A stretch of DNA of 64,000 nt. It comes from Angiostrongylus vasorum (Eukaryota > Nematoda > Chromadorea > Rhabditida > Metastrongylidae). A program made the translations under genes and the position numbers. The stretch covers positions 3,741,501 through 3,805,500 of the forward strand of contig JADANN010000032.1 of the NCBI GenBank assembly GCA_018806985.1. The letters are read 5' to 3'. This document shows, piece by piece, positions 1-10,411 of this stretch (position 1 is its first letter; each line of letters starts with the position of its first letter). Under the pieces are notes generated by a model that saw nothing but the letters and a program-made list of their open reading frames with translations, was not told the DNA's origin and did no database searches.

Positions 1-384
1 TGTCCATGTTTTCTCCCACTAAACTTGTTTCTCTAATTTTAATCTACTGGTACACCAATGTAAATTGGGCCATTTCTATTGACGTGTAGAAGTTAAACTC
101 TTTACATCTACAATATGAGCTGTGTCGTCGCACATTTCTCTGCTGTGTCTTATTATCTTATCTTCTGTATCTTCGTTTTTTCTGTATTTAATGTCCCATG
201 CTTAATGACAGTGATTTTGGTCTTGGTCGTGAATTCTTGCCGTTTTCCGGTTACATAACGGTACAGACATTGTTTTAGGTGTATTTCTTGCCTCCAACTC
301 CAAGGTTACACTTATACTATTAACGTGTTATATTCATTCAACAATTTGGGGTCATTCTAAAACTGTAGCTGAACTACCCCGTTC

Positions 385-391
385 GTTTCAG
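385..391 (+). promoter_or_regulatory. snap-29: probable spliced-leader trans-splice acceptor of snap-29
   Basis: GTTTCAG lies 15 nt upstream of the ATG at 406 with no upstream coding sequence visible. This matches the nematode acceptor consensus TTTCAG and the short 5' leaders typical of trans-spliced messages. It could also be a cis acceptor of an upstream noncoding exon. Confidence 0.45.
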
Positions 392-405
392 ATTCTTAAT
401 CAAGT

Positions 406-457
406 ATGGCGAATCCGTTCGATGATGACTACAAGAGTAGCAGCGCCACGTTTAACA
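406..457 (+). CDS. snap-29: snap-29 exon 1 (N-terminus with NPF motif)
   Basis: ATG opens [17 protein letters not shown] and the donor GTTAGT follows at 458. The exon ends in phase 1 (one base of a split codon). NPFDDDY at the N-terminus is a conserved SNAP-29 feature that binds EH-domain proteins in the family. The phase does not fit a simple join to GTT at 491 or 4132, which matters for how exon 2 is now spliced. Confidence 0.7.
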
Positions 458-3400
458 GTTAGTTTCTAGTCATTTACATTTTTGGCCGAGGTTGACTACA
501 ATGTTAACCTTTTATCTGCTGCCTTTTATAATTTTTCACGAGCGGGTTTGATGTGAAATAGAAGCACAATGGTGCTTAGATATTCGCAAAACTTCGAACC
601 GGGGCCAGATCGAACCATGATTATAGTAGGCGGCAAATAAAAGTTTAACATTGTGATTTCGACGACAACCTCAGCGTACTTGGATACTTGGATACTTGGA
701 CGGTCCATCTTCATGAGCTGTGCGGACTCCCAGCACATGTGCCATTCGTTCCTTTCTCTCACACTCATAGTCCATGGTGGTGGTCTTGTTCGAGCATGGT
801 ATCGCTTGCGAGTCTCGTACCGTGATCTGTAAAACAACTGCAGCTGCGGGTACGGCTGATTAACTTTGTTTACGAACATGTCCGCCCAACGTGTAGGTGG
901 TCGTCCTGGGAGACGTTTGCATTTTCTTGGAGTCCACTCTACTCTTCTTTTCGTCCATCTGTAGTCCGTTCTTCTCATTATGTGACCGGCCCATCTATGT
1001 TTCGCTATCGATGTATAATCTCCTGGATCTCGAAGATGTGACAGATTTCGAAGGTCAGAGCTTCGCATTACAGTTAGATATTGACAATGCCGGTTATATT
1101 TCAGAAGACATCGCTCAAGCGCTCTGTGAGTAGTGCGAAGCATTCTTGACGTAGTTGAAGTATCAACCCACGTCGCCGCAGTATAATAGAGCGCTGGGAG
1201 GACCGTCAGAATCGAAGAGATGAGCGCGGATTTTCGGGTCTTTCAGTTGGTCGGTGGCTTCTTTGAGAGGCCAGAATGCGGCACAAAAGAATGCGCCTTC
1301 TTCTATCTAGTTCCTCTTTCATATTGTTTTCCATGTTCATTGATCGCCCAAGGCATACGTACGAGGTGGTCTCTGCAATGAGAGAGCCATCCAATTCAAT
1401 GTTTTCCGCCTTCACACCATGGGTTTTTCATGAACTGGGTCTTCTTTCGATTTATGCGAAGTCCAATGTTTTTTCCCCGCTTCGTTGAGCTGTCGATCAT
1501 CATCTCTGCTTCGCTAGTACTTCTTGAGAAGATGACAATGTCGTCGACAAAACGATGGTTTGATAGGAATTTTTCCATCAGTACGTATGCCTTTCTCATC
1601 CCAGGCGAGTGACTTCATTATCCACTGCAGTGCGGGACACTGAAACAGCTTTGTCGATATTGTGTCACCCTCTCGAACCACTTTTCCTATGGGTATGGTG
1701 AGAGGTTGATCGAAAAGCTGTATTTTCGTAGTGCAGTTCCGATAACAATCAGATAGAGTTCTTATGTAGGACGGGGTCCACTCCTTGGTCGACGAGCGCT
1801 GATAGGATTGCATTCGTTTCGACACTGTCAAACGCTTTTTTATAGTCGACAAAGGTTAGGACTAGAGCCACGTGGTATTCCCGACAAACTTCGATGACCC
1901 TGGACACGGTTTGGATGTGGTCCATACAGCAAAATCCTTTCCGAAATCCTGCTTGCTCGACTGGTTGCGCCTCATCCAATGTCCTTGATATGCGCTAGAG
2001 GATATTCTTTGTGAACAGCTTGTAGAGTACACTCAACAAGCATATGGGACGATAGTTACGAAGATCCCTTCGGTCTTCTTTTCTTTAGGGCAGGATGACC
2101 GTACGCGACGTCCTCCACTGGTCTGGGATTTTTTTTCCTTTTGAAAGGTAGGCTGTCATATGATTTGCGAGAAAGTACATGTAAATTGTGGCCTCCAGCT
2201 CTAAGGAAATCGGCGGTGACATTGTCTGGTCCTGGAGCTGTGCCTCTTTTCATGCTTTCTATCGCAACTCGAACCTCCGACGGAGGAACTCCAGGTGGTT
2301 TTTTCTCCAGCGGGGATGTTAGGGTCCAGGACGGGGATTGTGGAACGGAAAAGGTTGGTGTAGAAGGTTTCCGCTATTAATTCCATATCATGGCGGGAAG
2401 TTTTGACGATCCCCATCTTCGTTCATCAGAGCTGACAGCGGAACATTATAATCACACAAGTCCCGACGGCATTTTTTTCAGACTGCTTCTTTTTCTCTGC
2501 TGCTTCCAGTAGTTTTCTTCTGCTTGTACCGTTGTAGATCTTTCCTGCAAAGCTATTCTGCAGCTGGCATTTATTACTAGCCATGTCAAACGTGTTGCAG
2601 TAGGATCAAGCTTCAGTTTCCTTCTCTTTTCGAGCAACTCCTTAGTAGTGACGGAGATGCGATCCGATCTTCTTGCTTGAGGAACTGAGGCGAATTCGGC
2701 ACAGCTTTTTCAGTCCTTCGACAAGCAGCTCGTAGTCTTCGGTCGGGTCTTCTTTAATCTGCCAGTCACGTTTGGATAGGGACTTCGTTCAGAATGTTCT
2801 CTGTCGTATACAGCTAGACTTTTTCTTCGTGGTCGATGAAGAGAGTTCTTTTCCAGCTTGTGGCTGAATCGAATCTTCGCGCGAAGAAGGCGGTGATCGG
2901 AACCAGTACAGAATGACGGGACTACCGATGTGTCAAGTAGGCACCATCTTCTGTTTGTCAGAATATGGTCGATCTCCGCATGAGTAATGCCGTTAGGAGA
3001 CTCCCATGTCCAGCGGCGGCTTTCTTTCTTCTGGAAAAACGAGTTTCCATGGAAAAGACGTGCTGCTGACAGGAGTCCTGCGAGACGGTTTCCCATTCTC
3101 ATTTCTTTCTCCTAATCCAAAATTTCCGATCCTGTATTCGCTCTCGTTGGCCTTTCCTATTCTGGCGTTGAAGTCTCCGACAACAAATTTATGATATGCT
3201 TTATCATTGCGGATGACTTCCTCCAACTGATAGTAGAACGCATTTAATTCGTACTCATCAGCTGCGTCGGTCGGTGAGTAGCAGTTGATGATAGTGATCT
3301 TCTTATGATGCGACAGTTGAAGACGGAGGACGGCTATGCGAGGGGAAAGGGATCTCGTATGAGTCGACGAGATGGACAATGGACGGGTGGACGACAAAGC

Positions 3401-6382
3401 CTACGCTGCCGAGCATTTCGTGACGGGACCTTTTTCTCCACGGACTACAAGGGTCCCGTTGTTTAGTTGGCGTATGTCGGTCTTCTTGATTTTTGTTTCT
3501 TGTAATGCGATCACGTGAAATTTAATGCGATCTGCGGCTACAAGAAGGGCGTGAAGATCGGCGTCTGTGAAGAGTGTTCTGGCATTATACGTGCATAGTA
3601 AGAAACAATCTCCATGGCGTGTCGTGCGTGTGTTCGTCAGATCCGGTTCCAATGACGTCCTGCGTAACCCGAGATTTTCTGGTCCTCTCATCGGTCGTCT
3701 CACCGCCTGACGTCATAGACGGGAGCACCCAGTGTGCGCGGGTACTGAGGCTGGCCTATTGCTGGTCGTGCAACTTGGTCCTCCCTGGACTCCTGACGTA
3801 ACCTTTGCAATGGCGTATCCAGGTCTTCACCATGATGTGGATCAGAGGGAGGTGTGTTTTCGGCGACGAATCCTTCGCTCGGTCTTCCTACTCAAACTTG
3901 GGTAATTAAACCGCCTTACCGGAACTGAGTTCAGTGCACATTTGTGCTCCGCTGGTCAGTCTCGCTGACGGGTGATTGCTGATAGGATGGTTAGGGTAGA
4001 AAACTAGCTGAAAGAAACGCAAAGCAAGGGCTTCAGTGGTCTAGTATGTAACACAGGAGACTCCGGAAAGGGTAGTCGTGGTTCGATCTGGCCCAGGGTC
4101 CAAGTTTTGCGAATATCTCGGCATCATTATGGTTGACTATAATGTTCCCGATCTTTATGATAATATTTCAGCTAAATTGAAAAGCTATACGATGAGAACC
4201 GATAACATTGAGGATGAGGCGGATTTCTATGAGCGGGAGATTGAGAAGTATATGCAAGAATCACTTGATAGTACCGAGCGATCGAGGCGTCATTTAGAGA
4301 ATTCCGAAAAGATTGGTGCTCAGACAGCTCAGGTTTGTTTCTTCTTGTTCTCTTGTTAGTGAGGATTTCGCAGGAAGGTTCTGCTTTAAGCTTTTTGAGG
4401 ACTCGATGCTGTTATATCTAACTTTAATATTTTCTTCTTTTGTTACTTCTATGTGTCAAACTGGGTGAAGTTTTTGGTCAGCTTAAGTTAGTCGGCACGT
4501 GTACCTTTTTTGTCAGAATAGTTCTATTCTTCCTTTCTGTTTCTAGCTTTCTATAACTGACCCAGCAAGGGCCGCTTCTTTGTAGGTAAGGACAGAATAT
4601 TTTAATTGAAGAAGCCCTTTAAGAATATATGCGTTATGAGATAAGCCTTGGCCTCATTTTGAACTACACAGGATTTGTTGGAACAACGTGAGAAGCTGGA
4701 GAATACTGAGCGTAATCTAGACGAAATTCACAAAACAACTCAGATTACCCAACGTAACCTGAATAGTTTGAAGTCCGTTTTCGGAGGTTTTTTCAAGAAT
4801 AAATTCAGTCGTAAACCCCAAGACACTCCTGAGGTTAGAGCGCAAATGTATTACTGTTTACGAAATATCAGCATGATGAGCTTTCAAAGTGTTTTGGACT
4901 GCATTGGTTAAAATTCACAGTCTGGTTCTTCGGGAATTTAAAGTCATCAAGTTAAATAATGGTCTTAGTTCCTGTTATTTTTGAGTAATTATTGTATATT
5001 CGAAAACAGATCCCGCAGTCAAAATCAGCTTCTCGATTGGGTGACACTGTCAACGAAATTACTAAATCTGGCGGCTCATTTTCTTCCTTGTCTGGATCAG
5101 TTGGTGCACCATCTACACTTGGCGAATCAAGTCGAAATGCCATCAGAGGGACGCGATGGGAGGTGATGGATAATCAGATAGATGAAAACCTCGGTGGGTT
5201 GTAATCAGTACTCACCTGTGTGCACTATTTGGCAAATAATCCCCGTGAAAAACTACTGAAATGTCGTTTAAGATGCCATGTCGAATAATCTTCGCAATCT
5301 ACAACGCCTTGGACTTGAACTTGGACGGGAGGTGGATGAGCAGAATCAGATGCTGGACCGCATTCACTCGAAAGCAGTTCGCAATGAAGCCGTAGTGCGA
5401 GTGCAAGACAAACAGGTTACTTTTTTGGAAAAAGTTTGAACATTGTTGGTTAGCAATTGCCTATTTATGGTTAGCACTTCAATACATTGGTTTGTTTTGG
5501 ATCGTAAATGCCAATATTTTTGCAGATGCAGAAAATATTAGGATCTGAAGCAAAGTCTGCAGATACCTCATCAATAAGTCCAAGGTAAGTATACTTCTTT
5601 TATTTTCTACCATTTTTCTTTGCTATACTACTACGTCAAGGGCGCGTGTGGCGCAGTGGTTGGAGGCGCCACTGCGACGCAGATTATGCAGCTCAATCAT
5701 TCAAACAACATGACATGTGAGAAAAAGGCGTACGCGGAGAAATCCATAACATCTAGTGGGGTAGTTAATGTTAGAAATGAGGACGTACTCACAGTTGGTC
5801 ACAGCGATATTTTGCTAACTGAATGCCAGTCACATGCACTTTTGCGTTAGGCTTACAGTAGCACAAGTCTAGATGCCGATTTAGGTATCCACCGCAAAAT
5901 GAGTCAACCACAGAGCTTTCTATGATGTTTCGTTTCCTACTACGTCACTGGGTGCGTATGGCGCAGTGGTTGGAGGCTCTACTGCGACACACACGTGTAA
6001 TCGGTCCCAGCGCCCCTTGGCCCACCAAGCCCTCCATCCTTCCGGGGTCGGCAAATTGGCACCAGACTTGTCTGGGAGGATAGCAGCACTGGCTCGATAG
6101 CATTGGCAGGCCATCGCGAGTCATTGTAAAGGCCAGATATGCATTCAATCACCTCCAACAATACTTAATGAAGTCGAATGCATGGCGCATTTCTCAGGGA
6201 TTGATCAACGCCGAGAGCTTTCCCCTTTATCCTTTATACTACTCCGACTGGAAAACTGGACGAAAATTGAAACATTGCGTTATTGGTTATGGTGAAGAAG
6301 TGTAATTTACTTCAGCGACACATCGGTCGTTGAAAACAAAGTGAAGCAGAAATGCGAGATGGCTTTCATCGAGATAACATAA
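406..6382 (+). CDS. snap-29: SNAP-29 (SNAP-25 family Qbc SNARE), multi-exon gene
   Basis: Proposed coding exons are 406-457, 4097-4332, 4672-4833, 5010-5193, 5273-5415, 5526-5584 and 6316-6382. All junctions are GT-AG and phases match, giving 900 coding nt (300 aa), close to the usual 250-280 aa of the family. The N-terminus NPFDDDY is the NPF-type motif typical of SNAP-29. The first SNARE helix runs through [18 protein letters not shown] and [21 protein letters not shown] linker follows with [13 protein letters not shown]. The second SNARE helix contains MDNQIDENL and [20 protein letters not shown]. There is no cysteine palmitoylation cluster, as expected for SNAP-29 rather than SNAP-25. Family role: Qbc SNARE in membrane fusion, including autophagosome-lysosome fusion and endocytic recycling. 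The RTE/SINE insertion moved the exon 2 acceptor. Family identity is firm; the exon 1-2 junction and the last exon are inferred. Confidence 0.85.
490..505 (+). repeat. left target-site duplication of the RTE/SINE insertion
   Basis: GGTTGACTACAATGTT here recurs at 4131-4146 with a single difference (C/T). It bounds the RTE+SINE block precisely and identifies the pre-insertion sequence as the start of snap-29 exon 2. Confidence 0.75.
526..1143 (-). pseudogene. RTE C-terminal region and 3' UTR
   Basis: An open stretch with [20 protein letters not shown] and [15 protein letters not shown], typical of the RTE C-terminus. It then runs into the 3' terminal region that resembles SINE-B tails. Confidence 0.7.
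1396..2253 (-). pseudogene. RTE reverse transcriptase domain, frameshifted
   Basis: Pieces in successive frames: [20 protein letters not shown] (2056-2253), [20 protein letters not shown] and [12 protein letters not shown] (1749-1979), [14 protein letters not shown] (1514-1852) and [20 protein letters not shown] (1396-1599). The catalytic block reads FVDD instead of the usual FADD. At least three frame changes are needed to read through. Confidence 0.8.
2993..3703 (-). pseudogene. RTE endonuclease domain, frameshifted
   Basis: Two overlapping-frame segments. 3401-3703 holds [14 protein letters not shown] and ALQETK; 2993-3397 holds [16 protein letters not shown] and [19 protein letters not shown]. 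These are the N- and Q.E and GDFN motifs of APE-type LINE endonucleases. The frame changes at about 3,400, so no intact protein is made. Confidence 0.8.
3926..4130 (+). mobile_element. SINE-B copy, plus orientation, joined to the RTE in snap-29
   Basis: The 5' head (CGCTGACGGGTGATTGCTGA), the middle and a B-box-like TGGTTCGATCTGG match other SINE-B copies, ending at GAATATCTCGGCATCATT. The last part of the usual tail is missing. It abuts the 5' side of the minus-strand RTE, forming an inverted arrangement whose outer ends are related. Confidence 0.65.
4097..4332 (+). CDS. snap-29: snap-29 exon 2 (first SNARE helix, N-terminal half) with SINE-derived 5' part
   Basis: Homologous coding starts at about 4132 ([11 protein letters not shown]) and runs to ...IGAQTAQ with donor GTTTGT at 4333. 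Upstream of 4132 the frame stays open into the SINE copy. The AG at 4095-4096 is the one acceptor here whose phase joins exon 1, adding about 11 SINE-encoded residues ([11 protein letters not shown]). An alternative is translation from the ATG at 4129. The part from 4132 on is secure; the upstream edge is inferred. Confidence 0.7.
4131..4146 (+). repeat. right target-site duplication of the RTE/SINE insertion
   Basis: GGTTGACTATAATGTT, the partner of 490-505. It doubles as the first codons of the surviving snap-29 exon 2. Confidence 0.75.
4672..4833 (+). CDS. snap-29: snap-29 exon 3 (end of first SNARE helix)
   Basis: Acceptor CACAG at 4667-4671, donor GAG|GTTAGA at 4833. The exon has 54 codons in phase 0, with [18 protein letters not shown], then [19 protein letters not shown], a block well conserved in nematode SNAP-29. 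Confidence 0.88.
5010..5193 (+). CDS. snap-29: snap-29 exon 4 (linker and start of second SNARE helix)
   Basis: Acceptor AACAG at 5005-5009, donor CTCG|GTGGGT at 5193; ends in phase 1. It encodes the Ser/Gly-rich linker ([20 protein letters not shown]) and [20 protein letters not shown], the start of the Qc-type helix. Confidence 0.88.
5273..5415 (+). CDS. snap-29: snap-29 exon 5 (second SNARE helix)
   Basis: Acceptor TTTAAG at 5267-5272, donor CAG|GTTACT. Phase joins exon 4 to give [14 protein letters not shown], then [20 protein letters not shown]. It carries the SNARE heptad pattern with the central Q (EQNQMLDRI). Confidence 0.88.
5526..5584 (+). CDS. snap-29: snap-29 exon 6 (end of second SNARE helix)
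   Basis: Acceptor TTTTTGCAG, donor AAG|GTAAGT. It encodes [19 protein letters not shown], matching the C-terminal part of nematode SNAP-29, and ends in phase 2. Confidence 0.85.
5641..5685 (+). repeat. SINE-A head fragment in the last snap-29 intron
   Basis: GCGCGTGTGGCGCAGTGGTT is the SINE-A tRNA-like A-box region; the copy diverges after about 45 bases. Confidence 0.55.
5951..6238 (+). mobile_element. SINE-A copy, near full length
   Basis: A-box region (TATGGCGCAGTGGTTGGAGG), then TCGGTCCCAGCGCCCC, the body with CAGACTTGTCTGGGAGGATA, and the end GCCGAGAGCTTTCCCC. It lies in the last snap-29 intron. Translations here are shadows of the repeat. Confidence 0.7.
6316..6382 (+). CDS. snap-29: candidate terminal exon of snap-29
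   Basis: Acceptor TTACTTCAG at 6307-6315 fits in phase with exon 6 and gives [20 protein letters not shown], then T and a TAA. The DTS start resembles the family's variable C-terminal tail, but the rest is unlike any tail I know, so a different last exon further downstream is possible. Confidence 0.35.
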
Positions 6383-6424
6383 TAGACGAAGAGGCTAACT
6401 CTATTGTTTGATACCTGGATATGG

Positions 6425-6795
6425 ATGGATTGCCCGTCCTTACTGGTTGTGCGACCCTTAACATAATCTCCATTTTTTTCGGAGGTTTGCTGCTTTAGCC
6501 ATTGTGGTTTTCTGGAATGCCGAGGTCAGCCTGGCTCAAGTCTGCCCCGGGTAGTCAGCACCACAAGCAGTCGCAGCCCTTGTGAATCAGAGCGAGACGT
6601 GCCACCATGATGCTATTTGATATCAGGATGGTCGTGAATCCTAGTATTGGTTTACTCTCAGCAAGGCTTCACGATGGAAACGCAGGGACTCCTCAGCTTG
6701 GGAGAACCCTTCTGGGGGGATGAGTCACCCTGCTGTACATCGCGCCATGACACCAGGAAACACCTCCCAGCCATTTAAACCGTTGGGAGGTTATG
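6425..6795 (-). mobile_element. SINE-D copy
   Basis: Reverse complement of the block at 11775-12130: TTTAAACCGTTGGGAGG at the right end, the TGTACATCGCGCCATGACAC region, and TTCGGAGGTTTGCTGCTTTA at the left. It lies just downstream of the candidate snap-29 stop, so it may be part of the 3' UTR. Confidence 0.65.
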
Positions 6796-6799
6796 AAAT

Positions 6800-7895
6800 G
6801 ACAGTGTTCTAGATCACATGATAATTTTTACCGATGATAGAATATTCAGACAGAAGAAATGCTGTCTGTTTTAGTCTGGATCCATCAACGAAGATGTCAC
6901 TTGCAATGAAGGCAACAAGTATCTTTCGCTAAGCAACTGTCACTTAGTTGCTGAAGTTGAAGAAGCTTTTCTCATCTCGTATTTTTCCACTACCTTTTCG
7001 CAAATTTAGTGAGCCGGTCATGTATAATTTTAAATCATGCTGTGATAATTAGTTCTTATTTTTTAACATTCGTCTTGATATCTGTCTTTTAACCATCGAC
7101 ACGAGCAGTGCACTGTGTCAGCTTTCTTGTAATTTTGACTAATAACAGAATTACGCTACTTAAGTGAAGGCTGGATTGGGTTCCTGATACTTTTTGTGTC
7201 TTTGAATAAGATATTTGTATCATATCTCAAGTGCAGAAATAAATAGATGTGATAGTAAGCGACGTCTTTATCATTGAACTGATTACCCTTATGCTTTTCT
7301 CCGTGGATCTCCTTGCAAAGTTTATTTCGATGATGAAATTAAACCACAGTTTATTCCAAAAAAGAGTCGCAGTTCCTACCTCAGACAGTTCACATTTGGT
7401 AGTCTGTACTCTAATCGTTTCAGTACAATTCAGAATTTAGCTGTCCGGATTTTTTTGAGCTTGACTTCTTTGGTCGATGCCGAAGTGAACAATCGGTCTA
7501 GTTTGACTTCTCACTAATCTAATTAGACCATTTCTTCACATTCTTTGTGAATTATTGTATGCCGAATCATATATCTACTAGTTCCACTCGGTAGAATTCC
7601 TTTGTTCTGCAGTAGTAAGAGAAGCAGTGCAAAAGCAGATAGGCTGAGCAAATCACCTTTCTTGACTGAGTACAAATGAAGAGTAAAGTGGAAAAAAAGA
7701 ATCTACACAGACAACGATTGATCTGGCACACAGGGGAATATATCTTTTGTTAAATGTAGGAGATAGGCAATAGCGCTGCATTTAAGACGACATTTCTTTT
7801 AGACAGAAACTGAAGGGAAAGTAGAAGCTGAATAGACGATTAGTCATTATATCACCGTGTGGAAAATATAAGAGGTCTGTATCATGGTAAGCGAA
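6800..7895. other. intergenic, no gene seen
   Basis: AT-rich single-copy-looking sequence. An AATAAA at 7238-7243 is on the plus strand but too far from snap-29 to assign. I see no convincing exon. Confidence 0.4.
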
Positions 7896-7960
7896 TTTGG
7901 CTCGATTGTTCGTCCGCCGTTATTCAGCGCCTACGATCCAGTTCTTGCTCTCGTTTGTAG

Positions 7961-8124
7961 CTGAACTCTTGAGACGCCTCACTGAAAACATTCAAATGAA
8001 TCTTCGAAGTTATCGACTGCGAACTTCAAATGTTGGAGCAGATATGCAGAGGGCAAGAGAGCTCCAAGAGATTGAAGATGATTGGAAGTTGAAGATTGAG
8101 ATCTTAGAACTAAATTCGCTATGA
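7961..8124 (+). CDS. orphan exon-like segment, charged helical protein fragment
   Basis: After an acceptor-like TTTGTAG at 7954-7960 the frame reads AELLRRLTENIQMNLRSYRL and later MQRARELQEIEDDWKLKIEI, ending in TGA at 8122-8124. The charge pattern looks like a coiled coil and is unlike the repeat translations nearby. No partner exon was found, so it may be a terminal exon of an unseen gene, a processed remnant or chance. Confidence 0.3.
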
Positions 8125-8132
8125 AATACAAC

Positions 8133-8370
8133 TACGATGATGCTGAGATATTTGCCAAACTCTGGAACGCATTTGTCTGCGGCGAGGATTGAGCCTCTCT
8201 ATTATCCTTTCTGGGGATTAACATGTTCACCACCACACCATGTGTGTCTTTCGTTTCGCCTTTCAGCCGTGTTTTACAGGGGCCGTCAGCAGTCATCCGT
8301 CAACGGGATTAATCTGGGGAGCACAAATTGGCACTGGACCCAGTTAACCTGAAGCTGTAATACAAATCAC
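8133..8370 (-). mobile_element. SINE-B copy
   Basis: GATGCTGAGATATTTGCCAA at the left is the reverse complement of the SINE-B tail region, followed by the body with CACCACACCATGTGTGTC and the head (GACCCAGTTAACCTGAAGCTG). Confidence 0.65.
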
Positions 8371-8545
8371 AGCGTAACCACTTCTTATTTATTGCCTATT
8401 CTTTTTTTATTTCTGGTACCTGATGATCCCCAGCGCAAATACTTGCGGTTCGGTGTTTTGCAAATATCTCAGCATCGTTGCAGTTGTAATTCACATCATA
8501 CAGTGCTATTTAAAAAAGAATAAGCAGTAAGTAAAAAAGTGGTTA
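8370..8545 (+). mobile_element. short inverted SINE-B tail pair
   Basis: A minus-strand tail (CTTATTTATTGCCTATTC) is followed directly by a plus-strand tail (TTTTGCAAATATCTCAGCAT ... GCAGTAAG). Both outer ends are RTE-like 3' tails. Confidence 0.6.
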
Positions 8546-9680
8546 GGTTGGTTATCTGATATGACCTTGTCCCACGTTTCGTATGAGAACTAGCATTAGG
8601 CTGGAAATCACTGAGGATACGGACGTGGGTCATGAAAAGACTGGATCGGTTCTCATGACTCAGATTCAGATGTAGTTTTTTTTCGACTACTTTTTTCTTA
8701 TTTACTAAGAACTAAGAATGGGCAGGTTAGCAGATTTCATAGTAGAAATCGAAGATTCATATGCTATATGGATTGGTGACGAAGAATTCGCTTCAAATTA
8801 TGCGTCGATAGTAACCGCTTTATTTACGTTTATTTCCAACGGCTGATTTTCATGAACATAATTTAAAGAGTGAAGTCCTACTATACAGAATATGCTTTTT
8901 CGATTAGTCCTAGCATAACTTCAATGCAGATGACCCTAACTTGCTCGCTTCCTCTCGTTAAGCACTAGATTTACTTATTAGTTATTTATGTTGATTCGCT
9001 GGCAGGAAATGAATATATCTATTATCCGTTCATTTGTGCGTTTTGTCCTGATCCGTTGTAAAAATCATTTCATTCTTCGATGACATCATTTTGAGGTCAA
9101 ATGCTGCAAAGTTGCTTTAAACTCGAAAAAACCTTATGCACTGGGTTGATGTTCAGTTCCAAGTACCATAGAGTGCATCTGTTCCGATAGCTTCACCGAT
9201 GTATTTAATCATTACTGCTTTCACTAGTAAGTTAGTGATGGATGTTTACCTTATAAAGTTGCATGCGTTAAAAGTATAGATTGTTATCGCGATCTTTCTT
9301 AGAAGCCTTTGCTGTCTCTAAAGTCCTGGTATCTTCTCCATACTCTTTGTTGGCTACAGTTCTGCATCTCTTCGAATTCAAGTGAGTTGAACGCTTCCTA
9401 TTCCTCAGTATGTCAAGTTACCTCCAAATAAAGCTTGTAAGGGTTTGGTTGTAATTATCTCTTACTGGCGATCTTCCACTGTTTCTTGTTTCTGGACTGG
9501 CTAAAATGCGATAAAGCTTCTGATAAGTTCAGTAAGTACTACGGGCTGCCCAGTATATTATCTACATCCAGCGTCTGGAAAAGGGTGCTGCGGTTATGCA
9601 AAACGTAAACTGATAACAGTATACGCATTTTCCAGACACTGTTTAAATCTTGAAGATATCTACGTAGAAATATAATGCGT
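8546..9680. other. intergenic, nothing recognised
   Basis: AT-rich DNA without a supported exon or repeat boundary on either strand. Confidence 0.4.
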
Positions 9681-9689
9681 AGCAACTGC

Positions 9690-9918
9690 AATGATGCTGA
9701 GATATTTGCAAAACTTCAGACCGCAAGTGTGCAGTAGGGATCGAACATTTGGAATAAAGACCATCAATCATACATGCTCAAGGGTAATAGCGAGGTTCTA
9801 TCTCCGCTGCAGACACCTGTGGCCCGCTGTTTTTTCAAATATCTCAGCATCATTGTAGTTGTATTTCATATCATAACCCTGCCATGAAAAAAAGAACAGG
9901 CAGTAAATAAAAAGTGGT
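9690..9918 (+). mobile_element. inverted SINE-B pair
   Basis: GATGCTGAGATATTTGCAAA at 9691 (minus tail) and TTCAAATATCTCAGCATCAT at about 9834 (plus tail) face outward, with CAGGCAGTAAATAAAAAGTG at the right end. Confidence 0.65.
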
Positions 9919-10197
9919 TATATAATGCGTTATTCGTGCCACGTTTCTCCGATATTGCAAACAAACACAAAGCTCCTCAATCAAATGCGCTCATCTTCAA
10001 ATAAAAACCGACCCAGGGTCACATCCTCAAACCCTGTTAATACAAAAATACTGCTGATCGGTTACGTCTCCTCGTATGAGGAAGAAATGGACTCGAAAAT
10101 TTTAGTTCTTTGAGAATGTTTAGGAAATGTCAACGACACCCTTCTAGTCGTTAGTTTTCAAGAGCAGTTTTCGGTTTTGTTTTTCCTTCTCTATTCT

Positions 10198-10411
10198 TCA
10201 TTTTAGCTTTACGCCTACCCTATAATCTACAGGCAGACCGTCTTTTCCAATGCGTCTGCCGGTGTTGGCTCGATGGTCCCTGTGGAATGTCTCATACCCT
10301 CCCGGAATTTGCTCCGTTCGATGATCTGTTTCATGCATGTTTCCATTCGGAAGAGGCATGAGAAGTGAATCGCGGAATTCTGTTTCAAGTCGCGACATAT
10401 CATCGTCGTAT
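10198..10411 (-). CDS. large gene, last exon of the longest model
   Basis: Acceptor TTTTATAG (exon from 10411, phase 2) gives RYDDDMSRLETEFRDS, then QIPGGYETFHRDHRANTGRR. A donor AGG|GTAGGC at 10219 could splice on; otherwise the frame reads VGVKLK and stops at 10198. An alternative acceptor ACAG would start the exon at 10422 in phase 0. Together these allow several C-termini. Confidence 0.65.

Larger units (their letters stand above)
506..3925 (-). mobile_element. RTE-type non-LTR retrotransposon, decayed, minus strand
   Basis: Read on the minus strand from about 3,703 downward it encodes an apurinic-type endonuclease ([33 protein letters not shown]) and then a reverse transcriptase ([44 protein letters not shown]). 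A C-terminal RWAGHIMR and GRPPTRWAD block follows. The order EN-RT in a single reading unit without a gag ORF is the RTE plan. Several frameshifts split the frame into short pieces, so it is not autonomous now. The 3' end at about 506-590 closely resembles the SINE-B tail. Confidence 0.85.
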
